Source: Alligator mississippiensis
Taxonomy: Eukaryota > Chordata > Crocodylia > Alligatoridae
NCBI RefSeq assembly: GCF_030867095.1
Contig: NC_081827.1
Location: forward strand, 21,271,001-21,335,000
Reading direction: 5' to 3'
DNA: 64,000 nt
Made by a program: the position numbers and the translations under genes. The notes beneath the pieces were generated by a model, which did not search any database, was not told the origin of the DNA, and was given only the letters and a program-made list of their open reading frames with translations. Of the stretch, positions 11,730 through 22,806 are shown piece by piece; positions within the stretch are counted from its first letter, which is position 1, and each line of letters opens with the position of its first letter.

Positions 11730-11890
11730 ATTACTCTCCAGTTAAAACATCCCAGGATGAGGTTTTCCATTTTTGCAACAACATTGCATTGCTAACTTAT
11801 TTTGGGCTGCACAATAACGTCCAGATCCTTTTCTGTTTTATTGTTGCCTAACAAGTTATTACTCATTTTGTATTTAATGCATATATAAGC
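11730..11890 (-). mobile_element. old CR1 fragment, continuation after an insertion
   Basis: The stretch acattactctccagttaaaa, catcccaggatgaggttttc, gtccagatccttttctgttt matches the part of CR1 that normally follows directly on the 'gctgaggctttacc' block found at 11235-11250. About 470 bp of other DNA, including a hAT element, separates the two. Confidence 0.55.
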
Positions 11891-14014
11891 TATTCCAGTT
11901 CACTTGGCTTACAAGTCTGCCAGCCTCAGACTCCAAGGACATATTTACATTCAAGTGACAGTACACTTTGTTCAGGACACTCCTATGCATATCACAACCA
12001 CCCACTCCTGCTGCTGTGCTCCAAACCCAGAAGTGAGCAAGTGACTCAAAACAGCGGGGTTGTGGCTGTTTTCAACCCCCAGTCCCAAGCAATCCTGGAG
12101 CAGCCTCACTGCTATATTTGCAAGTTTGGTGTGTACCCATGGTGGCAGGTGGACTGGCCATCCTCGAGGGAATCCACTCTGGATCTTACTGTCTATTCAC
12201 TGTGGAATAGACGTGTCCTGAAGTGAAACGAGGGCCAAAAGTGGAAATGCATTGCTCACAGTCTCATGGGAATCGTGGGCTACTCTCATTTCAACAATGC
12301 AGTGGTGTCTCAAAAGTGATCCTTAAACATCTCTGACTGAGATTTGGTTATGGTTCTCCTCAGGCAGCTTCTCTTTGTGCTTTTTCCCTTGTGTCACAAC
12401 ACTTCTGTGACAATCTGTATATCATGCCAGTGGGCAGAAGAGATGTTTTTCCTCCCAAACTTTTTTTCTTTTTGTTTTCCCCTTTCCCATGTGCACAGCT
12501 GAGACTTTTTTCACTTTTTTTTCTCCCCATTTACAGGAACATTATTTCCACTTTTCCAGGTAAACTTAGATCATGTAGTACTTTCCTCAGTAGATTCATA
12601 ACTTGGGATAGTGGTGCTAATAGAACTGCGGCAGGAAATCAATGGCAATGTGGGGTTTGGGATCAAGCTAAATAATCCCCATAGTTCATCTTGTTTCATT
12701 CCATCACCAACTTGGCTTTGAAAGCTGACACCATTTTCAAACCAAGTGCTTCATCCACTATGGAGGAAACATTAGCAAACATGTGATGAGGCATCAGTTT
12801 TTGTTTAGAAACCTAAAACACAGAGAGACTTCTAATTCTTTTCTAAAAGTCTGAAGATATTAAGCCAAACATACATTTTGGAGAGCTTCCAGTTTTTAAT
12901 AAAAGACCAGATAATATGGAAAATCAGAGACCAAAGAGAAAATGACTGCTGGAAAAAATAAGACAGAGTTGGCTAAATGCAATTAGAAGGTGCCAAGTAG
13001 CTGAATTCAATTAGCACAGAACGCAAGTCTTGGGGGGGAAAACAAGAGTGAGCAGCCATTGAACTGATTAGGAAGCAAACAAAGTTGCAAACAGTGAAAA
13101 GTCAGCCTGTAAGTTCAGGTCATGCAAAATTGTTACTCCAACCAGAGGCTTGTTACCTACAATCAAAGTGAGCAAGCGGTATCTAGCAACATGAAGATCA
13201 GTTCATCTCAATAAACTTTCTCCTTTGACTCATGTTGAAGCCTACCCAAGAAGTCTGGCTCTGTTACTGAGTCTTGTGAAAGCTATTACTTTATAATCAT
13301 GCAATCCCTTGTTTTTAAAGAAAGCTGAAATCCAGCAGGTCATTGTCTTCCGCCCCATTCAGATAAAGGTGTCTTTTGGCACTGTCCTGAGGAGTGGCAG
13401 AGACAAAGTGAAGGGATGTGATTTTTATTTTGTTTTTTGTTTTAATCTGAGCAATGTGTTTTACATGTGAGGAAGGAGGTAATGGTGCTATGGAGATTAT
13501 TACGGCTTCCTCCTTTTGAGAGAGTGGGATACAGCAGGGAGCAGGGGCATGTCGGGTGGGGTACGTTTTTTAATTTCATCTCTTGATTTTCTTCTTGATC
13601 TGTGAGGCAGGAGTTTGTTTGTTCTTGTTTTAGTTTTTATTCTGTTTCTGCAATTATTTTTATGGTTCAGTGTTAGCCATCCTGAGCCTTTTACTGGAGG
13701 AGCTACAAGGCTGGAACCTGATGAGAAATGTTTTTTCTCCTACATTTCCTATTATTTGCAAGCCACAAGCAAGATGCCTCTACCTCATATTTTTGTAACA
13801 CAGCAAAGTTTGCAAAAAAGCTTTGCTGGTATCAGCATCCTGGTACTCTGAGGGTAAGGGAGAGAGCCTTGCACCAGGATTGCAAGACATTGTCAGACTT
13901 GCTAAATATTTTAAATAGCAAGAGAAATTGTCTCTATGAAATGCTGCAGTGACTCAGGAGCAAATAGTTAGGAATAGATTATGCTCCTACTCTGAGGCAA
14001 GGAGAATTTGTGCC
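11891..14014. other. intergenic, nothing recognised
   Basis: No CR1, hAT or MITE ends seen over about 2.1 kb, making it one of the longer stretches of apparently single-copy DNA left of GNAT3. No supported exon is seen. Confidence 0.5.
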
Positions 14015-14112
14015 TATATATATACGCACACACACACACACATATATATATATAGACACACATATATGTACAGGCACATATATGTGTGTGTGTGTGTGTG
14101 TGTGCGCGCGCA

Positions 14113-14145
<33 letters not shown>
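14015..14145. repeat. compound (TA)/(CA)/(TG) microsatellite
   Basis: Alternating purine-pyrimidine sequence for about 130 bp: TATATA, (CA)n, (TA)n, then (TG)n with a CGCGCG patch and a second (TG)n. It opens spurious frames on both strands. Confidence 0.97.
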
Positions 14146-14520
14146 AAATAAGTCTGTGCTCATGATTAAGGCTCACGCATGGGAAGTTTTGCAAACTTGT
14201 TATCATGCTTTATGTAGTGATTACAGTGCCTTTATGTAGAGATTAACATTGTACAGGATTGCATTTTGTCATAATATGTGTAAACATGCAATGAAATCAG
14301 GCATGTTAATGAAGTTGTATAGCAAAGGTGGGCATTGTCCTGAATTTTTCAATACACTAACTCATGCATGAAGGCATTTTCAATTACTCTTTTAATAAAT
14401 AATACTACACTAAAATATTAAACTTTCTTGTGCATAACAAATGCATGCAGGGGGCATTAAAAAAAACTTGATAAAGGAGTAAAATCTAATAGGCAGAGAT
14501 ATCTGTGCTTTCACAATCAC

Positions 14521-15058
14521 AGATTCATAGATTCATAGATGTTAGGGGCTGGAAGGGGCCTTACAAGATCATTGGGCATAGCCCCCCTGCACTTGGGCAG
14601 AAAAGACTGCTTGGTTCAGATAACCCCAGCAAGGTGAGCATCAAGATGCTTTTTGAAGATTGCCAGGGTAGATGACTGTACCACCTCTGGGGGCAGCCTG
14701 TTCCAGGCCCTCGGCACTCGACCTGTAAAGAAGTATTTTCTTATGTACAGTCAGAAGCAATCTTCAATCAGTTTGTGCCCATTGTTTCTTGTCTTTCCCT
14801 GGGGTACCTCGGTGAACAGATGGTCCGCCAGGCCCTGATGTATGCCTCTATTATACTGATAGGCTGCCAGCAAGTCCCCTCTGAGTTTTCTCTTCTCCAG
14901 CCTGAACAGTCCCATGGTCTTTTCAGCCTCTCCCTGTACGACCTGCTCTCTAGATCACTAATCATGTGTCTGGCCCTCCTTTGGGCACTCGAGCTTCTCT
15001 ACATCCTTCCAGAAGTGCAGTGCCTAGAACTGGATGCAGTACTTCAGCTGCGGATTTG
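14521..15058 (-). mobile_element. CR1 3'-end fragment, about 540 bp
   Basis: The tail agattcatagattcatag is followed by tgttaggggctggaaggggc, then the reversed C-terminal coding region. The - strand reads LESRSYRERLKRPWDC in frame, with broken continuity. It is 5'-truncated near 15058. Confidence 0.85.
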
Positions 15059-15928
15059 TGTGTGTAGGGTGCTCTGAAGTGAAGTTTGGGGTGTGAAGTG
15101 CTGGTAGGAGATGAGAGGATCTCCTGGTAGTTTTGCCTGCAGTTCTGTACCATAGAACATAAAGGAAAGGACCTATTTCTTGGCAACATCACAGTGGGTA
15201 GAACGCAGAGAGGGTCTGTACAAATGCCTCTCTCAAGAACACAGTGAAGTTCAGGACCTCATTCTGGAGTCACACTTGATGTACAACAGCTTAGTAATCA
15301 GGAGAATGCCAGATATGCAAACTGCCCGTGAACTAGAATGATAAAGGGCAGCACTTGGCTGCACACCAGCATTTAAATAGCAAGGTGATATTTAGTTAGC
15401 AGTAGAAAAGCACTAGAAGGCATGCAGACAAGCGAACACACTGACCTATGTAGCTAGCAAAATAGTGTGGGATGGTAGAGGAAAGACTGGGTACACTTGT
15501 TGCGGGAATGGGTGCATCCACCTGTTTAGTGGTGGGAAACTACACAGTATGCTTTGCAACAAAAAATCTAGTGGGGGTGTTTGCAGGGCAGGAGCAAAGC
15601 ATCTTGGCACGCTGGGAGACTGTGAATTAATGAATCTGGAGGGGATCTGGGACAAAAGTTCAATAAACCAATTTAACCTAAATGAGTTAAGTTTAATACT
15701 ACATCCATCCAGGTTTATCTAAAACTGGTTCCGGCCATTTTGAAAGCAGTTTATGTGCAGTGACCTTCTGTTGTGTACAGGTTTGAACTCATTTGCAATC
15801 ACTTACATCTCTTTACGTGTAATTTCTGCCCCAGCCATGGGGAACACCCATTTTGAGATGTTGATTCAGGGCATACAGCAAGAGCTAGAGTTCTGAGATG
15901 TGTGGGGCAGCTTCAGTGTTTAGATACC
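15059..15928. other. intergenic, nothing recognised
   Basis: No supported gene or transposon terminus. Short opposite-strand frames at 15446-15722 overlap each other and look like chance. Confidence 0.5.
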
Positions 15929-15931
15929 TCT

Positions 15932-16227
15932 GGGCGCATCTACGTGTCACCCTATGGTGACATTATGACTGCACTCTGTTTTAGTACTTCCTTTTAGAAG
16001 TACTAAAGCAGGGCTTAGTAACTGCCCGTACTGTGCCATGTGCAGCGCACAGTTATTTTTTGCTGCTATTTCACTATAGTGGTATGCTAAAATGGGGGAC
16101 TGCATTGCTACAGTGAAGTAGCTACCAGTCACATGTAGATGCACATCATCACTCTGTTGCTGCAGTGATGCACTATGGTGACATAGAGTGTTACTACAGC
16201 AATGTAGGGTGATGTGTAGATGCGCCC
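15932..16227. mobile_element. MITE with GGGCGCATCTAC ends and 3-bp target duplication
   Basis: The left end starts GGGCGCATCTACGTGTCACC; the right end is its inverse, GGTGATGTGTAGATGCGCCC, and the arms match at 20 of 23 positions. TCT lies on both sides (15929-15931, 16228-16230). At 296 bp it has no ORF and is internally palindromic. It is homologous internally to the element at 56537-56771. 3-bp duplications fit the PIF/Harbinger type; this may correspond to a known crocodilian MITE family, but I cannot confirm the name. Confidence 0.82.
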
Positions 16228-16230
16228 TCT

Positions 16231-18080
16231 GTGCATGTCTGCCAGTGGAAATCTGCACAGATATCCTCAACATTTAATAGCAGCAACAGTGTTGAAGATT
16301 TCTGTGGTGCCTAAAATTTAGTGGATTTAGGTGCCTATACCTTTCTGTAAATCTTGAACAAATACACTTACTACCAGTTCAGGTGTAAAAAAAAGGAAGG
16401 CTACGGAGATTTTGTTGGCTTTGCAGGTGGATTCCAATAAGGAGACAAACCCAGTGTGATGCAGATTGGTAAAGCAGTTCTTAGATGTAATTTAAGCAAC
16501 CTAAATTGCAAAAAGTGAATTCATATTACTATTATCCAAGCAGGTCTAAAACTCACTACAGGAAGACATTTTGAATTACAATGCTTCTGAGGCACATGAC
16601 TTTGGGGTTTTTTGCATGATATAAATGGTCCAGTCTGGGCAGCCAGGCACCTAACTTCTGCTTAGCTCCCTTGTGAAATGACAGATCTGTGCTTAATTCC
16701 CTGGGGAGCCCGAAATCATTAGACATCCACTGAGCATCCCTAATGCACGTTGACACCATGACCTTAGTACAAAACACAGCAACTATGGACTCTTCCATTA
16801 AAAAAAATGGGGTTGACCAACTTCTATGTACAAGGCTTGTGGGTAAAGTACTCACCCAGGAAGTGGGAAGGTTGGGTCCTATGGCTTCATCAGTCTGAGG
16901 GGATTAAAAGCTGTATTTCCTTCTCCCAAGAGAATCACCTAATTAGCAACTTATAACATAGTCTCCATAAATCACCTTCTAACCCTATTGTTGAAGCTGG
17001 GTTACTCCACAGAAAGAAATGCAGGCTTCGTAGTGCCAGCAGGTGAGCAAGAAGGGAGGCTACCTGTCTAGCCTACTCCTTAGGAAATGCAGGTGAGGGG
17101 ACATATGGATTCTGGTCCTTATTCCCAGGACTGTGTATGCATTTAAAAACAAACTGTCCTTGGGTGAAAAGTGATACCCGTTCTCCTAGAAGGACTTAGT
17201 GCTCCATATCCCGAGTGGAAGGAGGTGTTAAAGCTCCAGAGCAGTACAGGAGATTAGACACAGCCCCGTGCTTAGTTTTTGATGCCTTCTATGCCAGTGC
17301 AGGTCCAATTAGATACCTGGTCATATCTCAAAACCACTGCCACTGGGGCACCATTTGGCACCTTTACTTTCATTGCTACTAGATAGCCATGGAAACAGCA
17401 ATCTTATAAAAAATGTGGTTCTTCTAGGTCAGGGGGGAAGCATGGTGCTAGCATGATAAATAATCACTCCATCTTGGGAATGAGTCATCCCTTTGGCAGC
17501 TAGTCCAAACAGAACCTTAAAACCAGTAGGGCAGACTGTGTCTGAAGAACAGGAATCCTAGTGTATGGATCAGCCTGATTCAAGCATTTTATCTTAAATC
17601 TGGTCTCTGTTTTTTCTCATTTTTTCTCCTACTATTCCAGTCCAGCTTCTGATTTTAGCTTGCTAACTGTGACTCACAGATGGTTCCCTTTTCTAGCTCC
17701 TGATCTTGGCATCATCTGCATCTCCACTCTGACTTCCTAACCTCAGCTTGACTTGCAGCTTCCGGATTCTGGCTCCTTAACTTGCACTTCTTCTGGCCAC
17801 CATTCCAACTTTCTAACCCTGACCTACTTGTGCTCTGGATTCAACTTTGGCATCCAAACATAGACTCAGACCCTCTGACTACTGCTGACCTCACCTCTCT
17901 CTAACCACTCCAACCTTTCCCTAATATCTCATGGCCTTGTGCTGACCAAGTGGGCACTATATTGGTTAATTTTAGCTTTGCAGATGAATAAAATGCTTTT
18001 GCTTCCCATCACTTATTCCTTGCACTACACTCACCAAAACACATCAGAGGAATCCCTGGAATTGAAGGTTTCCTAGATCC
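16231..18080. other. intergenic, nothing recognised
   Basis: The stretch 17640-17900 is pyrimidine-rich with repeated 'ctgacttc' / 'ctaacc' wording (cttctgattttagcttgcta, ctgacttcctaacctcagct), a weak low-complexity tract. The rest shows no gene. Confidence 0.45.
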
Positions 18081-18260
18081 AGACCCAGACACAGTCATGG
18101 GTGAACCAGGCAGTTGCCTGAGGCTCAGACAGAAAGGGGGCCCCAAAATGGTAATTTTTCCCCATTGTCTGATTATTATTACCATTATCTCTGGTGAAGG
18201 GGCGCCCAATACTAAAAGTTCACTTGGGGCCACCAGCAGTCTATGTACGGTGCTAGCTAG
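18081..18260 (+). repeat. copy 2 of an unassigned 170-bp interspersed repeat
   Basis: It reads 'cagacacagtcatgggtgaa', 'ggcagttgcctgaggctcag', 'aaaatggtaatttttcccca', 'ttaccattatctctggtgaa', 'actaaaagttcacttggggc', 'gtctatgtacggtgctagct', matching the inverted sequence at 9717-9883 over its whole length. Confidence 0.6.
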
Positions 18261-18587
18261 ATCCCAAGGTATTACATAGAATTGTAGTTATTCACTCTTT
18301 CTACTAATTTTGAAGGGCAGGTCCATTTAAAATTTGAGGAAGGCTGAACTTACAGCTGGACTGACATGGGCAATCAACTTAGGCTCCAAAATACCTCTTT
18401 AGACACTTAAGAAAACATGTACATTGCAATCTGTGTACAGTTTACATAAGCATACCCAAGCTTGCTTTAACCAGACTACTGCTGGGAATGTAAATGTAGG
18501 GAGGCATCAGCTTCAGCTGCTGAGTACTTCAGCTGTTGAGCATAGCTCACAACCACAGGCAGGGTTCCTCATGGGCTGACTATCTGT
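18261..18587. other. intergenic, nothing recognised
   Basis: No coding or repeat signature beyond short 'aggctccaaaatacctc' wording similar to dispersed amniote repeats. Confidence 0.45.
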
Positions 18588-18868
18588 CACAGGATCATAC
18601 AAACGTAAGGCTGGAAGGGATGGCATAAGGTCATCTAGCTCCAGCCCTGACTCAAGGCAGGATCATTCCTGATTAAACCATCCCAGTCAAGTGTTTGCCT
18701 AGCCTGCTCTTAAAATTTTCAAAGGAGTAAGATTCCACAACCTGTCTGGATTTCCTGTTCCAGTGCTTAACTAGCCGCTGAGGGAAAAGGTGCTTCCTAA
18801 TATCCAACCTAAATTTCCCTAGCTGCAGTTTAAAACTAGTGTTCCTTGTCCTGTTCCCTGCAGTCACA
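18588..18868 (-). mobile_element. CR1 3'-end fragment
   Basis: About 280 bp matching the 3' end of a CR1 subfamily on the - strand: aggctggaagggatggc, ttccagtgcttaactagcc, gtgttccttgtcctgttccc. The - strand reads TRNTSFKLQLGKFRLDIRKH, the conserved C-terminal block. It abuts the next CR1 (from 18879), which may have landed in it. Confidence 0.82.
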
Positions 18869-18878
18869 AAAAATAATG

Positions 18879-20700
18879 TTTCATAGTTTCATACTTGTAG
18901 GGTCAGAAGGGACCTGAGCAGATCATCAAGTCTGACCCCCTGCCATGGGCAGGAAAGAATACTGGGGTGAAATGACCCTGGCAAGGTGCCTATCTAGCCT
19001 CGTTTTGAAGGCCCCCAGGGTAGGAGTAAGCACCACTTCCCTTGGAAGTTGGATCCAGATCCTAGCTGCCCTGACAGTAAAGTAGTGCCTCCTGATATCT
19101 AGCCTGAATCTACTGTCTGTCAACTTATGGCCATTATTCCTTGTTACTCCCAGTAGTGCTTGAGGGAACAGGGACTCTCCCATTGCCTGCTGGTCTCCCT
19201 TGGCCAGTTTATAGATGGCCACCAGATCTCCTCTCAGCCTTCTCTTGTGGAAGCTGAACAGGTTCTGGTCTCGTAGCCTCTTCTCGTACGGCCTCCCCTG
19301 CTGCCCCCTGATCATGCGAGTGGCCTTCCTCTGGACCATCTCGATCTCTCTTAAAGTGCGGCGCCCAGAGCTGGATGCAATACTCCAACTGTGGCCTGAC
19401 CAGTGTCACATAGAGGGGGAGGATCACCTCCTTGGACCTGCTTGAGATGCATCTGTGGATGCATGACAAGGTGCAGTTGGCCTTCCTGACTGCGTCCCCA
19501 CATTGGTGGCCCATGTTCATCTTGGAGTCTATAATGACTCCAAGATCCGTTTCTACCTCTGTGCTGATGAGAGGAGAGTTCCCCAGCCTGTAGGTGTGCT
19601 GCTAGTTCTTTCTCCCTAGGTGCGGTACTCTGCATTTATCAGTATTGAATCCCATTTTATTCTCATCTGCCCACCCCTGTAACCTGTCCAGATCCAATTG
19701 CAGCCTGTCCCTCCCTTCTAGCACGCCCATTTCTCCCCACATCTTAATGTCATCTGCTAATTTGAACAAGGTGCTTTTCACCCCCTTGTCCAAGTCACTA
19801 ATGAACATGTTGAACAGTGCAGGCCTGAGGACTGAGCCCTGGGGGACCCCACTGTCTACATCCCTCCAGGTCGAAAATGACCCGTTCACCACCACTCTCT
19901 GGGTGCGGCCCTCCAGTCAATTGGCGACCCATCTGACTGTGTAGGCATTGACACCACAGTCTCCTAATTTTTTAATGAGAATGGGGTGAGAGACAGTGTC
20001 GAAGGCCTTCCTAAAGTCCAGAAAGACTACATCCACCATGACACCTGCATCCAAGGATTTTGTGACCTGGCCATAGAAGGCCAACCAGGTTGGTCTGACA
20101 GGACCTGCCTCTAATGAACCCGTGTTGGTTGCCCCTAAGCATATACTCCCCTGCTTGCCCCTTGCAGATGTGTACCTGGATCATTTTCTCAAAGAACTTA
20201 CCCAGGACTGAGGTAAGACTAACAGGCGTATGATTTCCTGGGTCCTCCTTCCTCCCTTTTTTGAAAATGGGGACCACATTGGCCCTTTTCCAGTCCTCTG
20301 TCACCTCACCAGAGCACCACAAGTGCTTGGAAAGCTGTGCCAGGGTCCCACAATGACCTCTGCTAATTCCCTCAGCATCTGGGGTGGAGATCGTCAGGAC
20401 CTGCTGATTTGAACACATCCAGTCCCACTAGAAGCTCCCTGACTAGGTCCTCTCTGACCCTGGGCCTGGCTGCGCCTCCCCTGGGACCATCAGGGATCCC
20501 GGTGGGGGGGATGACCTGGTCCCTGCTAAAAAAAATGGAGGCAAAGAAATTGTTAAATAGGTTAGCTTTGTCATCTGGTGAGACCACCAGATTTCCAAAC
20601 ATGTTCTGCAGAGGCCCCACATTACCCGGAGGCCCCTGTATCTCCATCCTCTTTATAAACACTCTCGGTTATTTGAAAAACGTCATCAAATCCACCACCC
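18879..20700 (-). mobile_element. CR1 LINE remnant, about 1.8 kb
   Basis: The tail tttcatagtttcat lies at the left, then a 3' UTR with gggcaggaaagaatactggg, then reverse decoding of the C-terminus up to a region matching VGPLQNMFGN, which precedes the reverse transcriptase. Open pieces on the - strand include DSGVPQGSVL, FISDLDKGV and ANVVPIFKKGRKEDP. The catalytic FADD equivalent is altered to LADD, and frames are broken. It is an internal reference for the Pro residue missing in the intact copy. Confidence 0.9.
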
Positions 20701-22585
20701 CTTAAGTCTTCTCTTCATTGTCATTGATGCCCATGCTGCAAAGACTGCCCTTCTATCAGTACATAAATCAGAGCATTTAAAACTATCTTGTTTAAATTAT
20801 GTGATCTTAATCCCCTTCTGGATTATATTTGGTAGGTGCCTCTGGAATTCACAAAAGCCCAAGGCATTCCTCTAGGCACCTAAACTTCCTAAATCCTGTC
20901 GCCCTTCCCCTGCCTTACAGAGTTTAGCCTTGAGAATGCAGAGGTTCCTTTTTCTCATCTGATTTTGTTCATCTGTGGGTGAAGCCTCCATCCTATGTGG
21001 GTAGGGACTCTTGCTTTGAACATCTAGGGAGTCTGAGAGCTGCATTGATTACATTCAGGGGAGAAGTCAAGCTACTTTTATTTTGTTTTGTTCTTTGTCC
21101 TTTCCTAATTCTAGAACAGAACATTTGGGGGCGGAGGACCCATCGAAAGGAAATACTCAGCTCTTAAAGTTCCTCATTTGAAAGGATTAAGGGTGGGGAA
21201 GGGATAAGATAATTCTTCATTTTTCTTTAAATTCTTTGCAGGCCAGCACTTCCTTTTGGGAATGTGTCAGCACGCACTGTAGGAACTTATCAGGATGCTG
21301 CAAAGTAAGGGGAGCGGGACATTCTGTAAAGTTCTTATAGAAAAAAAAATGCTTGTACATTCCCTGTATGCTGGGGGGGGGGGGGGTGACGGAGTGCATA
21401 TTTAGTTAGTAACTATGAATAGTTCAGGAGAATACAGACACTGCTCAGAACATTCTGATCTGAGGTGTGAGCATGCAGGGAACAACTGTGCCAACAATGG
21501 GTGTCTGGGAGGATTGGACTAAGCATACCCCACCCATGCTCCCACCACCCACTGATGTGCTTCAGAGGCAGAAGTTCACCAATAAGGCTGTTTCAGACTT
21601 ATACCTAGGACCTGATCTTATGCCCTTGGTCTCCAGTGGGTCTGAGTGGGGTGCAGATGAGTCTTCAGGCTTTGGAGCACATTAACAGACCTGAGTCCTG
21701 TCCTCCCCAAGCCCACTGCTGGCATGATGCATGAAGAACAGTTTAACTGAGCATCCATGGGCTCTCTGCAGGGATCTGAGTACTTTCTTTTCAGCTTGGT
21801 AAAGATTGGAATGAAGGTGCAATGGGGGATTTAGTTATATTTTTTTATCCCAAATTTTGACACTGGCCACATCTAGGCAGGTCATGAATGTCAGAGCTGC
21901 CATGGTTATGCTAATTTTCTCAAGGGCTATAAGGGTAGATGAACATCATCAGGGTACAGGGATGCTGAACATTTTAGACATGCCCTTTTCTCCAAGTTTC
22001 ACATCCCCCTGTACTAGCATCAGAGAAAGAAGATGGCACGAGACCTTCCAAGTCACCAGGATGGTATCCAGGCATCCTTTAGTCATGGGTAACAGTAAGA
22101 GCCACGTGCTTTATAAATGCCTTTTACTAGTACAGCAAACTGAAGCAGCAGTAGTGGACTTTTACCTCTGGCCCAAAAATGTCTATAAAGAAGGTCAGAG
22201 GAAAAGCAATAAGGGTCAAATGCACATTGGTAAATTAGATGCCTAACAGAACTTAGGCAAAATTAGGCACCTAACTGACAAAGATAATGCCAAAATACCC
22301 ACACTGTAGCAGCCATAGAACCCATTAGCCTACTCAATAATCATGTGCCTATATTTTGGGCTGAAATTTTCATTATGTATCCAAACTTGGGCTTCTGAGT
22401 ACCACAGTCTGATAATTTCTGTGCTCTTCAGAATGGAAATGGAGAGGGGCATCTGAACTCTGCCTAATGCCAACATCAATTAGATGAGGTCAGTGCAAGG
22501 CTCAGAACCCACAGCCACTAGAAAACATATTTGGAGGAGGTGTGCTCCTGTCCCTGCTGCTAGGGTTAATTCTGTTTTCTATCCT
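20701..22585. other. intergenic; includes a G14 run
   Basis: The first bases (ccccttaagtcttctcttc, 20697-20716) may be the continuation of the CR1 at 18588. A run of 14 G lies at 21373-21386. At 20828-20880 'taggtgcct ... aggcaccta' forms a loose inverted pair typical of old dispersed repeats. No gene. Confidence 0.45.
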
Positions 22586-22593
22586 GTCTATCA

Positions 22594-22798
22594 CAGGGGT
22601 AGGCAACCCTCAGCACACATGCCAGAGCATGGCATGCAAAGGCATTTTGCTTGGCACATGCACCTTGGGGAAGGGGCAAGGGCTGCACTGCCACAACAAG
22701 GATCGGACCCCTTTCAGCTACCCCACTGTCCTCCCCTGGCATGCCAACATCTTATAAGTCAAAGGTGTCTCTCTGCCCAAAAATGTTGCTGACCCCTG
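22594..22798. mobile_element. small hAT-like non-autonomous element (205 bp)
   Basis: The left end CAGGGGTAGGCAACCCTCAG mirrors the right end TGTTGCTGACCCCTG. The flanks GTCTATCA (22586-22593) and GTCTATTG (22799-22806) agree at 6 of 8 positions, again by transitions. CAGGGGTnGGCAACC is a well-known hAT terminus type in vertebrates. It has no coding capacity. Confidence 0.75.
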
Positions 22799-22806
22799 GT
22801 CTATTG

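Noticed and set aside
13949..14239. Open frames across the microsatellite
   Set aside because: TyrThrHis and CysVal repeats are translations of (CA)n/(TG)n.
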